Shown: in pieces, positions 1 through 7,719 of the stretch | Position numbering within the stretch: position 1 is the stretch's first letter | Layout: each line of letters begins with the position of its first letter | DNA from: Actinomycetes bacterium | GTDB taxonomy: Bacteria > Actinomycetota > Actinomycetes > Actinomycetales > Cellulomonadaceae | Assembly (NCBI GenBank): GCA_023412515.1 | Contig: JAEYNO010000319.1 | Span: 1 to 17,890, forward strand | DNA: 17,890 bases | Reading direction: 5' to 3' | Position numbers and translations under genes: made by a program | The notes under the pieces: generated by a model | The model's database searches: none | What the model saw: only the letters and a program-made list of their open reading frames with translations | Told to the model about the DNA's origin: nothing

Positions 1-27
1 GCGCAGCACCGCGACCACGCGCGTCAT
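1..27 (-). CDS. Start of a downstream minus-strand gene, cut by window edge
   Basis: An ATG on the minus strand (bases 27-25) overlaps the TGA of the preceding glycosyltransferase in an ATGA arrangement. The reading frame stays open to the window edge and gives MTRVVAVLR. A short hydrophobic beta strand after the start methionine is typical of GT-B or GT2 transferases, but nine residues are far too few to assign a family. The same four-base overlap is used at four other gene junctions in this window, which is the main support for calling it a gene start. Confidence 0.5.
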
Positions 28-1133
28 GCGCCGGCGCCCAGCCGCGCGACGAGGTCCTGCACGACACCTGCCGGGGTGAACGCCGCGCGCGCGTGGTCGA
101 GCGACGCTCGCCGCAGGTCGCGCAGCAAGTCACGGTCCGCGTCGAGCCGGCGCAGGGCGTCGGCCAGCGCCGCGGCGTCCCCCGGGGGCACCAGCACGCC
201 CGCGGGGCCGAGCAGACGACGCGCGGGGGCGGAGTCCTCGGTCACCACCACGCACCCGGCCGCAGCGCCCTGGAACGCCTTGTTGGGCAGCACCCGCAGC
301 GCCTTGTCGCCGGTGCCGAAGATCCCGAGGCACACGTCGTGCGACGCGACCAGGGCGGGCAGGTCGTCCGCCTCGACCCACGTGTGGCGCACGACGCCGG
401 GCACGCCCGCCAGGAGCGCGTCCACCTCGGCGCTCTGCTGCCCCTGCCCGACGACCGTGGCGCGCACCACGCCGCCGAGCGACCGCAGCGCCTCACCGAC
501 CACCGTCGCGCCCTGCAGGGGCGTGAACGAGCCGAAGAACACCACGGAGAGCGGCCCGCCGTCACTCCCCTGCTCGCGGGCCGCCTCGAACCACCGGCGG
601 TCGGCGCCCACCGGCGCGACCACGGCCCTGCCCCGGGGCCGGGGCGGCAGCGTGGCCAGGTGCTCGGGGGTGTCCACGACGACGACGTCAGCCCGGGACA
701 GGGCGAACGCGTCCAGCGCGCGCAGCAGCCGCTGCTTGACCCGGCCCCGCTCGCCGCGGTCGCGGGCCGTGCCCGCGCCCGACACGAGGAAGTCGAGCAC
801 CACCGGGGCCCCCCGGGCGAGGAGCCGGACCAGCGCCACGTCGAAGTGCCCCAGGTGGCCGACGAGCACCGCGTCGGCGCGCGAGCGCCGTCGCAGCAGC
901 CGGGGCACGAGGCGTGCGTGGGCCCGCACCAGGGCGACGACGAGACGTCCGACGTGCGACGGTCGCTGCAGCATCTCGACCCGCGCCGCCGTGTCGAGCC
1001 CGAGCGGCACGACAGCACGCTCGACCTCCCAGCCGTGCGCCTCCAGCCCCTCGAGCAGGACCCGGGCACGCGGGTGCACGTCCTCGTCGAACGTGCCCGC
1101 GGCGAGGACCGTGCGTCGCTCCCCCGTCGTCAC
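24..1133 (-). CDS. GT-B fold glycosyltransferase (GT4-like)
   Basis: This 369-residue protein probably transfers a sugar from a nucleotide donor to a lipid-linked glycan at the inner face of the membrane. The C-terminal half has the donor-binding layout of GT-B enzymes: a VVFFGSF strand-turn at 197-203, and a segment from about 266 to 298 containing GIFGTG (270-275), LPNKAFQ (282-288) and GCVVVTE. The N-terminal half is basic and rich in Arg, as expected for a membrane-associated acceptor domain. I chose the GTG start at 1133 because it overlaps the upstream TGA (GTGA) and because homology-like sequence begins at TVLAAGTF. Longer upstream extensions fall inside the previous gene. It is co-transcribed with the membrane GT2 before it and with the gene starting at base 27. 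Substrate unknown. Confidence 0.85.
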   Translation of the reverse strand: MTTGERRTVLAAGTFDEDVHPRARVLLEGLEAHGWEVERAVVPLGLDTAARVEMLQRPSHVGRLVVALVRAHARLVPRLLRRRSRADAVLVGHLGHFDVALVRLLARGAPVVLDFLVSGAGTARDRGERGRVKQRLLRALDAFALSRADVVVVDTPEHLATLPPRPRGRAVVAPVGADRRWFEAAREQGSDGGPLSVVFFGSFTPLQGATVVGEALRSLGGVVRATVVGQGQQSAEVDALLAGVPGVVRHTWVEADDLPALVASHDVCLGIFGTGDKALRVLPNKAFQGAAAGCVVVTEDSAPARRLLGPAGVLVPPGDAAALADALRRLDADRDLLRDLRRASLDHARAAFTPAGVVQDLVARLGAGA

Positions 1134-2074
1134 CGCGAGTACTGGATCTCCTTGAGGCGCTGCAGCGCGTCCTCGATGAGGATGCGCTGCGTGCGCTGGA
1201 GCTCGGAGATCACGCCCAGCGCGGCGGCCAGCAACGCCGCCACCGCCATGATCGCCCCGAAGATGAGCGACTGGACGTGACCGGCGGCCGAGCCCTCGAC
1301 CATCCACAGGACCAGGAACCGCACCATCGGGACCAGCGCGAGCACCGCGAACGTCGCCGTGAGGACGGCGAACACGACCTGAGGCTTGAACATGAGGTAG
1401 CTGCGCGTGATCGCCGAGGCCGAGCGGGCGATGTGGTGCCACATGCTCCGGAACAGCCGCGACTCCCGGGTCTTCGGGTTCGTGGTCACCGGCACGCTGA
1501 CGATCCGCAGCCGCTTGTGGCCCGCCTGGATGATCGTCTCCATGCAGTAGGAGAACTCGGTCACGACGTTGAGGCGCAGGAGCGACGCGCGCGAGTACGC
1601 GCGGAACCCCGACGCGGCGTCGGGCAGCCGGGTGTCCGCCGCACCGTTGACCACCGCGCTGCCGAGCCGCTGGAGGGCCTTCTTGAGCGGCGAGAAGTGG
1701 GCGATCGTGGCCGTCTGGCGGTCGGCGATGACGATGTCGGCGAGGCCCGCCACGATGGGCCCGACCAGGTCGGGGATCCGCTCCTGCGGGTACTGGTTGT
1801 CACCGTCGGTGTTCACGACGACGTCCGCGCCGTGGCGCAGCGCGTAGTCGACGCCGTCACGGAAGGAGCGCGCCAGGCCCTGCGTGCGGGTGTGCCGCAG
1901 GACGTGCCCGACGCCGTGCTCGCGCGCGACCTCGCTCGTGCGGTCGGACGAGCCGTCGTCGACGACGAGCACGTGGATCTCGTCCACACCCTCGATCGTC
2001 GTCGGGATGGACGAGAGCACCGCGGGGAGCGTGGTCTCCTCGTCGAGGCACGGGATTTGGATGAAGACCTTCAT
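1130..2074 (-). CDS. GT2 glycosyltransferase with two C-terminal membrane helices (polyprenyl-phosphate sugar synthase type)
   Basis: This 314-residue protein has a GT-A domain followed by two predicted transmembrane helices at about 232-258 and 267-291. That layout is known from ArnC/GtrB-type enzymes, which load a sugar onto undecaprenyl phosphate. Visible motifs are IPCLDEETTLP near the start, VVDDGSSDRT (37-46), the DGD metal-binding triad at 90-92 inside NTDGDNQYP, and SGFRAYSR (155-162). The ATG at 2074 is preceded by an AGGAG ribosome site. The last 23 residues after helix two are charged and may form a helix. It is the first gene of a minus-strand operon and overlaps the next gene by four bases. 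Product sugar and polyprenol are inferred from architecture only. It could instead transfer directly to a lipid-linked glycan. Confidence 0.88.
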   Translation of the reverse strand: MKVFIQIPCLDEETTLPAVLSSIPTTIEGVDEIHVLVVDDGSSDRTSEVAREHGVGHVLRHTRTQGLARSFRDGVDYALRHGADVVVNTDGDNQYPQERIPDLVGPIVAGLADIVIADRQTATIAHFSPLKKALQRLGSAVVNGAADTRLPDAASGFRAYSRASLLRLNVVTEFSYCMETIIQAGHKRLRIVSVPVTTNPKTRESRLFRSMWHHIARSASAITRSYLMFKPQVVFAVLTATFAVLALVPMVRFLVLWMVEGSAAGHVQSLIFGAIMAVAALLAAALGVISELQRTQRILIEDALQRLKEIQYSR

Positions 2075-2218
2075 GGCTCCTGGTTCGGCTCGCGGCTGAT
2101 CAGGCGAGGTCCCGACGATACCGGTCCCCGGGTCGGCGGCCGTCGTCGGGTGCATGATGCCCCTGCACCGCCGTGCGGCGGGCGGCCCCACCCGAGGACG
2201 AGCGGACCCGGAGGACAG
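2075..2218. promoter_or_regulatory. Divergent intergenic region with candidate promoters
   Basis: This 144-base gap separates the minus-strand GT2 from the plus-strand membrane protein and is the longest gap in the window. On the minus strand TATCGT (2120 to 2115) fits the actinobacterial TAnnnT -10 box and would give a leader of about 35 bases. On the plus strand CATGAT (2153-2158), inside the palindrome GCATGATGC, is a weaker -10 candidate. A GC hairpin, CCGCC-GTGC-GGCGG within 2168-2181, lies in the plus-strand leader. No good -35 box is visible for either direction. Confidence 0.35.
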
Positions 2219-3508
2219 GTGAGCACGCAGCCCACGACGAGCGCGCCGGCGCGCGACGGGCTCGACGGTGCCCTCACGGCGCTCGTCGGCGTCCTCGCGG
2301 CGATCCTCGCCTGGCTGCGGCTCACGACGGTCACGCGCGACGTGGTGTGGGCGGAGGACGGCGCCGTGTTCCTCCGCGACGGCGTCGACCGGGGCCCGAT
2401 CGGCGGCGCGCTGGAACCGTACGCGGGCTACCTGCACCTGGTGCCCCGCGTCGTCGCGGGCCTGGTGGTCGACCTCGTCCCCGCGACCTGGTGGGCGACC
2501 GCGCTGGCGGCCACCTCCTGCCTCGCCGTGGGTGCCGCGGCGGCGCTCGTGCACCGGTGCGCCCACGACCTGGTCGCGTCGCGCGTCGCGCGCGTCGCCC
2601 TCGCGGCGCTGACGGTCGCGGTGCCCACGCTCCCGCTCGAGGTCCTCGGCAACCTCGCCAACCTGCACTGGCTGGCGCTGTGGACCCTCCCCTGGCTGCT
2701 GGTGGCCCGCCCGCGGGGCCGCGTGGACCAGGGCGTGCTCGCGGCCGCGACCCTCGTCGCTACGCTCACCGAGGTGCAGTCGGTCCTGCTGGTACCCCTG
2801 CTCGCCTGGCGGTGGCGCGACGCGCACCGGCTCCCCACCCGCATCGCCTACTGCCTCGGGGTCGCGGCCCAGCTGGTCACCCTCGTCACCGCCGACCGCC
2901 CCGGCAACGGGGGGCTCGCCCCGGGCGCGGACGCGACCCTGCGTGCGTTCGGGCACGACGTGCTGATGACGCTGTGGCTGGGCACCGGCGCGCTCCTGCG
3001 CGACGCGCACGCGGGCCTGGGGCTGCTGCCGGCGGTGGCGGTCGCGCTCGTCGTGGGTGCCGCTGCCGTCGTCGTCCTCGTCCGCGGTGACGCGCTGCAG
3101 CGCGCGTGGGCCGTCGGCGCACCCGTCCTGGCGCTGGTGCTCTGGGTGGTCGCGGTCCGCCTCAACACGCCGACGCTGTTCGCGCCGGGGCAGGGCTGGG
3201 TGCTGCTGCGCTACGCCGTCGTCCCGTCGATGCTCGTCGCGTCGGTCGTCGTGCTGGGGGCCGCGCTCGTGCCGGCGCGCCCGCGGTGGCGGGTGCCCGC
3301 CCTGCTCGTCGTCGCACCGGCGCTCGTCGTGGCGGTCCTGGTGTGGCGTCCGCCGGACGGGACCACGCCTGAGGGGCCGCGGTGGTCGACGCAGGCCCGG
3401 GACGCGCACCGTGCGTGCGTCACGGACCCGGCACAGGGATCGACGGTGCTCGCGCTGGCACCCGCCGGGTGGTACGTCCGGCTGCCGTGCGAGGCGCTCG
3501 GCGGTTGA
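2219..3508 (+). CDS. Polytopic membrane protein, GT-C-like candidate
   Basis: This 429-residue protein is hydrophobic throughout, with roughly nine to eleven membrane segments by eye. After the first helix (about 19-36) comes an acidic WAEDG motif (44-48) and then a PYAGYLHL segment followed by VPR (67-77). A conserved-looking GNLANLHW lies at 144-151 and an RY pair at 331-332. An acidic pair in the first external loop is the usual catalytic feature of GT-C enzymes, which use polyprenyl-phosphate sugars outside the membrane. That assignment is inference. The tail after about residue 377 is extracytoplasmic and carries two cysteines (400 and 424) that could bond. The GTG at 2219 follows a GGAGG site by four bases. 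It precedes rfbA by 48 bases and is divergent from a polyprenol-type GT2 that could supply its donor. It could also be a polymerase. Confidence 0.8.
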   Translation: MSTQPTTSAPARDGLDGALTALVGVLAAILAWLRLTTVTRDVVWAEDGAVFLRDGVDRGPIGGALEPYAGYLHLVPRVVAGLVVDLVPATWWATALAATSCLAVGAAAALVHRCAHDLVASRVARVALAALTVAVPTLPLEVLGNLANLHWLALWTLPWLLVARPRGRVDQGVLAAATLVATLTEVQSVLLVPLLAWRWRDAHRLPTRIAYCLGVAAQLVTLVTADRPGNGGLAPGADATLRAFGHDVLMTLWLGTGALLRDAHAGLGLLPAVAVALVVGAAAVVVLVRGDALQRAWAVGAPVLALVLWVVAVRLNTPTLFAPGQGWVLLRYAVVPSMLVASVVVLGAALVPARPRWRVPALLVVAPALVVAVLVWRPPDGTTPEGPRWSTQARDAHRACVTDPAQGSTVLALAPAGWYVRLPCEALGG

Positions 3509-3542
3509 CGCGCCGGGGTTCGGCACATGGGCGCGGATGCGC

Positions 3543-3556
3543 CACACTGTCTGCCC
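3543..3556 (+). promoter_or_regulatory. Candidate leaderless promoter of rfbA
   Basis: CACACT (3543-3548) stands eight bases before the rfbA ATG and differs from the TAnnnT box only in its first base. No ribosome-binding site is visible upstream of the ATG. Both facts fit a leaderless transcript starting at or next to the start codon. A small hairpin (GGCGC 3530-3534 with GCGCC 3539-3543) precedes it. Read-through from the membrane protein gene is also possible. Confidence 0.35.
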
Positions 3557-4426
3557 ATGCGAGGAATCATCCTGGCCGGCGGGTCCGGCACGCGTCTGCA
3601 CCCCATCACGCTCGGCGTCAGCAAGCAGCTGGTGCCGGTGTACGACAAGCCGATGATCTACTACCCGCTTTCGACGCTGCTGCTGGCCGGCATCCGCGAC
3701 GTCCTCGTGATCACGACGCCGCACGACGCCGACCAGTTCCGGCGCCTGCTGGGTGACGGCAGCCAGTTCGGCGTGTCGATCGAGTACACGGTCCAGGAGG
3801 AGCCCAACGGTCTCGCTCAGGCCTTCGTGCTGGGTCGGCAGTTCGTGGGCCAGGAGTCGGTCGCCCTCGTGCTCGGCGACAACATCTTCTACGGGCCCGG
3901 CCTCGGAGAGCGCCTCCAGCGCTTCTCCGACATCGACGGCGCGGCGGTCTTCGCGTACCGCGTCGCCGACCCCACGAGCTACGGCGTCGTGGAGTTCGAC
4001 GACACCGGGCGTGCGCTGTCGCTCGAGGAGAAGCCGTCCGCGCCGCGCTCGAGCTACGCCGTGCCGGGCCTGTACTTCTACGACAACCAGGTGCTGGACA
4101 TCGCGCGGGACCTGCAGCCCTCCGCGCGCGGCGAGTACGAGATCACCGACGTGAACCGCACCTACCTCGAACAGGGGCGCCTGCAGGTCGAGATCCTGCC
4201 CCGGGGCACCGCGTGGCTCGACACGGGCACCTTCGACTCGCTCGTCGAGGCGTCGGACTACGTCCGCACCATCGAGCACCGGCAGGGCCTGAAGGTGGGC
4301 TCCCCCGAGGAGGTCGCCTGGCGCCGCGGGTTCCTGTCCGACGACGAGCTCGCCGAGCGCGCCCACAAGCTCGTCAAGTCCGGCTACGGCAGCTACCTGC
4401 TCGGGCTGCTCGAGCACGGACGCTGA
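3557..4426 (+). CDS. rfbA: Glucose-1-phosphate thymidylyltransferase
   Basis: This 289-residue enzyme (RmlA/RfbA) makes dTDP-glucose from dTTP and glucose-1-phosphate, the first step toward dTDP-L-rhamnose and other dTDP-6-deoxyhexoses. Nearly every family signature is present: GGSGTRLHPIT (8-18), KQLVPVYDKPMIYYPLST directly after, EEPNGLAQAF, LGDNIFYG (106-113, metal site at D108), SYGVVEFD, LEEKP (156-160), GEYEITDVN, RGTAWLDTG and a C-terminal SGYGSYL. The length is standard for the family. I chose the ATG at 3557 because MRGIILAGG is the canonical N-terminus. A longer in-frame start at 3527 would add ten unsupported residues. The other dTDP-rhamnose genes (rfbB, rfbC, rfbD) are not adjacent, so they must lie elsewhere. 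An acyltransferase follows after six bases. Confidence 0.97.
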   Translation: MRGIILAGGSGTRLHPITLGVSKQLVPVYDKPMIYYPLSTLLLAGIRDVLVITTPHDADQFRRLLGDGSQFGVSIEYTVQEEPNGLAQAFVLGRQFVGQESVALVLGDNIFYGPGLGERLQRFSDIDGAAVFAYRVADPTSYGVVEFDDTGRALSLEEKPSAPRSSYAVPGLYFYDNQVLDIARDLQPSARGEYEITDVNRTYLEQGRLQVEILPRGTAWLDTGTFDSLVEASDYVRTIEHRQGLKVGSPEEVAWRRGFLSDDELAERAHKLVKSGYGSYLLGLLEHGR

Positions 4427-4432
4427 CCGCCG

Positions 4433-5644
4433 GTGGTCGCGGCCAGCCCCGTCGAGCACCCGCTCGACGTCCCCCGACGCGCCCGCGCCTGGCGCCCCCA
4501 CCGGCTCGACCCCCGCGACAACTCCCTCAACGCGGTCCGACTGGTCCTCGCGCTGCTCGTGCTGGTCGCCCACTCGTACTACATCGCGGGCGTGGGCAAG
4601 GGCCCCGAGCTGCACGGCGAGAACCTCGGCGGGTTCGCGGTGTTCGGGTTCTTCACGATCAGCGGCTACCTGATCACGGGCAGCCGGTTCAGCAACACCT
4701 TCGGGACCTACCTGCTGCACCGGCTCGCACGCCTCATGCCGGCGTTCTGGGTCTGCCTCGTCGTGATCGTCACGGTCTTCGCGCCGCTGGGTTTCTGGCG
4801 CGCCCACGGCACGCTCGACGGGTACCTGACCACGCCGCGCACGCCGTTGGACTTCCTGGTCTCGAACTGGTTCCTGCGCATGTCGTTCTTCGACGTGGCG
4901 GCCACGCCTTCCGGCGTGCCGTACGCCGGCGCGTGGAACGGCTCGCTGTGGAGCCTGTACGTCGAGTTCGTGTGCTACCTCGTCATCGGGGCGCTCGGCT
5001 TCGTCGGGATCGTGCGACGGTCGGCGACGGTCATGGGCGCCCTGTTCGCGCTGTCGGTGCTCGCGCAGGCCAACTCGGCGACCGTCCTGGCCTACTTCGG
5101 CGGGAACGGCGACGCCTTCTTCCAGATCAAGCTGCTGCCGTTCTTCCTCGGCGGCGCCCTGCTCCACATGCTGCGCGACCGCGTCCCGCTGCACTGGGCC
5201 GGTGCTGCGGTCGCGGCCGTCGGCACGACGCTCCTGGTCGTCAACGTCCAGGGCTGGGGCATGCAGGCGGCCGCGCCGCTCGCGGTGTACGTCATCCTCT
5301 GGGTCGCGTCGGTCGTGCCCACGCCGTCGCTGATGCAGCGCCACGACGTGTCGTACGGCGTCTACATCTACGCCTTCCCCGTGCAGCAGCTGCTCGTGAT
5401 CGTCGGGCTGCACACCCACGGCTTCCTGCTGTACAACCTGCTCGCCGTCGCGGTGACCCTGCCTTTCGCGATCGCCTCGTGGCTGCTCGTGGAACGACCG
5501 GTCATGCGGCGCGCACGGCGCGCCACGCGCAGGCCCGGTCCCGAGCCGGTGGCCCCGGTCGTCCCGGAGCGCAGCGCCGACGAGGTCCCGGCCCGGGCCG
5601 CGAACGAGCCGGTCGCGACGCCCTCCGCCTCGTCGGGCGGCTGA
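4433..5644 (+). CDS. Acyltransferase family 3 membrane protein (OafA-like)
   Basis: This 403-residue integral membrane protein most likely adds an acyl group, typically acetyl, to sugar hydroxyls of the surface glycan. The first helix carries the family's R-x10-H motif as R36 and H47 (ending LVAHSYY). The later SLYVEFVCY segment (174-182, E178) matches the usual SLxxE motif. GFFTISGYLITG and RLARLMPAFW are also typical AT3 segments. About ten membrane helices run to near residue 355, and then a Pro/Arg/Ala-rich tail of about 45 residues looks disordered and probably cytoplasmic. No periplasmic SGNH domain is fused. The GTG at 4433 lies six bases after rfbA and lacks a strong ribosome site, so translation is probably coupled. 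The acyl donor and target sugar cannot be read from the sequence. Confidence 0.92.
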   Translation: MVAASPVEHPLDVPRRARAWRPHRLDPRDNSLNAVRLVLALLVLVAHSYYIAGVGKGPELHGENLGGFAVFGFFTISGYLITGSRFSNTFGTYLLHRLARLMPAFWVCLVVIVTVFAPLGFWRAHGTLDGYLTTPRTPLDFLVSNWFLRMSFFDVAATPSGVPYAGAWNGSLWSLYVEFVCYLVIGALGFVGIVRRSATVMGALFALSVLAQANSATVLAYFGGNGDAFFQIKLLPFFLGGALLHMLRDRVPLHWAGAAVAAVGTTLLVVNVQGWGMQAAAPLAVYVILWVASVVPTPSLMQRHDVSYGVYIYAFPVQQLLVIVGLHTHGFLLYNLLAVAVTLPFAIASWLLVERPVMRRARRATRRPGPEPVAPVVPERSADEVPARAANEPVATPSASSGG

Positions 5645-5665
5645 CGGCGGGCACGCCCCGCCGTC
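5643..5665. terminator. Bidirectional terminator hairpin between convergent genes
   Basis: A perfect nine-base-pair stem, GACGGCGGG (5643-5651) with CCCGCCGTC (5657-5665), closes a five-base loop. It starts inside the TGA of the acyltransferase gene and lies 22 bases from the stop of the convergent epimerase gene. There is no T-tract, which is usual for GC-rich actinobacteria. Confidence 0.7.
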
Positions 5666-5687
5666 GGGAGCGGCACGCCACGGCACG

Positions 5688-6761
5688 TCACAGCGGGGGC
5701 AGGTCCTGCGTCGCGATCCAATCGACGAGCCGACCGACACCCGTCTCGAGGTCGTGCTCGGCGCGCCAGCCGAGCACCCGCGACGCCACCTCGGCGTCGG
5801 CCCAGGCGTGGCGTACGTCGCCCTCGCGGAACTGCCCCGTGACGTGCGGCGCCGGAGCCCCGTACCGCTGCGCCACCAGCCGTGCGACGCGCCCGACAGT
5901 CTGGTGCTCCCCGCTGCCGATGTCGACGGCGTCGTCACCCGGGTCCGGTGCGGTCGTCGCGGCGACCAGCGCACGGGCGACATCGTCCACCAGGACGAAG
6001 TCCCGACGCACCTCCCCGTCCTCGTACAGGGGGATCGAGCGCCCCGCGTCCGCGAGCCGGCAGAAGAGCGAGACGATGCCGGTGTACGGGTTGGCGAGCG
6101 ACTGGCCCGGCCCGTAGACGTTCTGCAGCCGCAGCACGACGGGCAGCACCCCGACGGCGCGCGCCCACGACCGCAGCACGTGCTCCTGGGCGAGCTTGGT
6201 GGCGCCGTAGACCGACACCGGTGCGGGCGCCACACGATCGGCCCGCATGGCCGTGGGCTCCGCGTCCGGGAAGTCCCAACGACCCTCCCCCAGCGTCGCC
6301 GCCGTGCGCTGCGCGGGGTGGAACAGGGTCCCGTCGGCGCGTCGCCACACACCCTCGCCGTACACGGCGCGGCTGCTGGCCAGCACGACCCTGCGTGGCA
6401 GCGCGTCGTGCCGGACCAGGGCGTCCAGCATGCGCGTCGTGCCGACCACGTTGACCGACGCGTGCCGCGTGGCCTCGGTCAGCGACTGCCCCGTGCCCGT
6501 CTCCGCGGCGAGGTGGACGACGACGTCGGGACGCACGTCCCGCAGGAGCTCGTCCCACGCCGCCTCCTCGGTGACGTCACCACGACGCAGCTCCACGCCG
6601 GACGCCAGGGCGGCCGGACGGCTCCGGCTCGGGTGCACCTGGGGGTGCAGCGAGTCGAGCGCGACGACGCGCTGGTAGCGCGCGACCAGCGCCGCGGACA
6701 TCGCGCACCCGATGAACCCGGCACCCCCGGTGACCAGGACGGTGCCGCCCGACGCGCTCAT
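5688..6761 (-). CDS. Nucleotide-sugar epimerase, extended SDR; resembles dTDP-L-rhamnose 4-epimerase
   Basis: This 357-residue protein is an extended short-chain dehydrogenase/reductase acting on a nucleotide sugar. The Rossmann motif TGGAGFIG is at 11-18, an acidic D36 ends strand two (NAD rather than NADP preference), and the catalytic YxxxK is Y185/K189 in SVYGATK. LDSLHPQVH (35-43), AAETGTGQSLTEA, SSRAVYGEG and LRLQNVYGPGQSL resemble my recollection of dTDP-L-rhamnose 4-epimerases, which make dTDP-6-deoxy-L-talose. With rfbA next door that is plausible, but a UDP-galactose-type 4-epimerase or a reductase cannot be excluded without alignment. The ATG at 6761 overlaps the TGA of the GT2 before it (ATGA), so the two are co-translated. 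The gene ends at a convergent terminator. Confidence 0.88.
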   Translation of the reverse strand: MSASGGTVLVTGGAGFIGCAMSAALVARYQRVVALDSLHPQVHPSRSRPAALASGVELRRGDVTEEAAWDELLRDVRPDVVVHLAAETGTGQSLTEATRHASVNVVGTTRMLDALVRHDALPRRVVLASSRAVYGEGVWRRADGTLFHPAQRTAATLGEGRWDFPDAEPTAMRADRVAPAPVSVYGATKLAQEHVLRSWARAVGVLPVVLRLQNVYGPGQSLANPYTGIVSLFCRLADAGRSIPLYEDGEVRRDFVLVDDVARALVAATTAPDPGDDAVDIGSGEHQTVGRVARLVAQRYGAPAPHVTGQFREGDVRHAWADAEVASRVLGWRAEHDLETGVGRLVDWIATQDLPPL

Positions 6762-7669
6762 CGCCGACCACCGGTGCGCACCGCGGGTGCGGGGCGGAAC
6801 GCGTGCGCGAGCAGCGCGGGCACCTGGCCGCGGTGACGCACGATCGCCTGCGGGACGAGCGAGAGGGCGTGCAGCCGCGAGGTGGAGTGCCACGCCGCGG
6901 CCCGGCGCGCGCGGCGCCAGCCCCGACGCTCCATCTGATCGGCCGCCGCCGCGAAGTAGTCGCGCTCGCCGCGCAGGCGTGCCCCGTCGCCGCCGCCCGT
7001 CGACGAGGCGCTCGCGCCGTGGCGACGGTAGGAGAAGCAGACGGTCGGCTCGACGAGCAGCGCACCGCCCGCGGCGACGACGTCGATCACCAGCGCGAGG
7101 TCCTGGATGAGCGGCCGGTCGTCGTGGAACTCCGTGCGCTCCAGCACGTCGCGCCGGAACGCGAGCGACGGCCAGTACAGCCAGTCGCCGCGCAGCAGGC
7201 TGACGGCCAACGGCTCCCCGCGCAGCACCGTGGGACGACGGACGTGCGGGGCGATCCAGGACTTCACGCGGTCGCCCAGCGGCCGCACGACCTCGCCGCG
7301 CCCGTCGATCACCCGGACACCGGGCTGGATGATCTCCACGTCGGGGTGCGCGGCGTGCGCCGCCAGCACGACGCCCACGTAGTCGGGGAGCAGGACGTCG
7401 TCCGAGCCGAGGATCACCACGCGGTCCTGCGTCGCGAGCGACACGCACGTGCGGTAGTTGGCGGTGATCCCCTCGTTACGGTCCTTGCGGACGTAGCGCA
7501 CGCGCGGGTCGTCGATCGTCGCCATCCACTCGCCGAGGGCCCGGTCGGGGTACGCGTCGTCGACGACGGTCAGCAGCCAGTCGCCGTCACGCTGGTCGAG
7601 GACGCTCTGCACCGTCTGGCGCGCGAGAGCGGGGTCGCCCCAGTACGGGACGAGGATGTCGAGCGGCAC
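6758..7669 (-). CDS. GT2 family glycosyltransferase
   Basis: This 303-residue GT-A enzyme probably adds one sugar to the growing glycan on the cytoplasmic face. It begins with LDILVPYWGD, has VVDDAYPD around 35-42, a nucleotide-sugar contact NEGITANYR (65-73), and the metal-binding SDD at 89-91 in ILGSDDVLLP. DWLYWPSLAFRR and QDLALVID continue the acceptor-side domain. The last 60 residues are Arg-rich without membrane helices, so it is likely a peripheral membrane enzyme. The start is GTG at 7669, preceded by a strong GGAGGA site. It lies 50 bases after the GT4 gene and overlaps the epimerase gene by four bases. The donor may be the epimerase product, which is inferred from coupling only. 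Confidence 0.9.
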   Translation of the reverse strand: MPLDILVPYWGDPALARQTVQSVLDQRDGDWLLTVVDDAYPDRALGEWMATIDDPRVRYVRKDRNEGITANYRTCVSLATQDRVVILGSDDVLLPDYVGVVLAAHAAHPDVEIIQPGVRVIDGRGEVVRPLGDRVKSWIAPHVRRPTVLRGEPLAVSLLRGDWLYWPSLAFRRDVLERTEFHDDRPLIQDLALVIDVVAAGGALLVEPTVCFSYRRHGASASSTGGGDGARLRGERDYFAAAADQMERRGWRRARRAAAWHSTSRLHALSLVPQAIVRHRGQVPALLAHAFRPAPAVRTGGRR

Positions 7670-7719
7670 TTGTCCTCCTCGGTCCCCCGGTCACGGTGGG
7701 ACGCGGTGGGATGGTCGGG

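Noticed and set aside
914..3508. An 864-codon plus-strand frame upstream of the membrane protein
   Set aside because: Residues before the GTG at 2219 are antisense to two clear glycosyltransferase genes and have no recognisable motifs. A ribosome site sits directly before 2219.
3505..3510. TTGACG as a -35 box for rfbA
   Set aside because: It overlaps the stop of the upstream gene and has no -10 box at a 16-18 base distance. The only -10 candidate is 32 bases away.
1130..6352. A very long minus-strand open frame (1740 codons)
   Set aside because: Only the last 314 codons (the GT2 at 1130-2074) look like a protein. The rest is low-complexity Arg/Glu/Asp-rich antisense of the membrane protein, rfbA and acyltransferase genes, a usual artefact of very GC-rich DNA.
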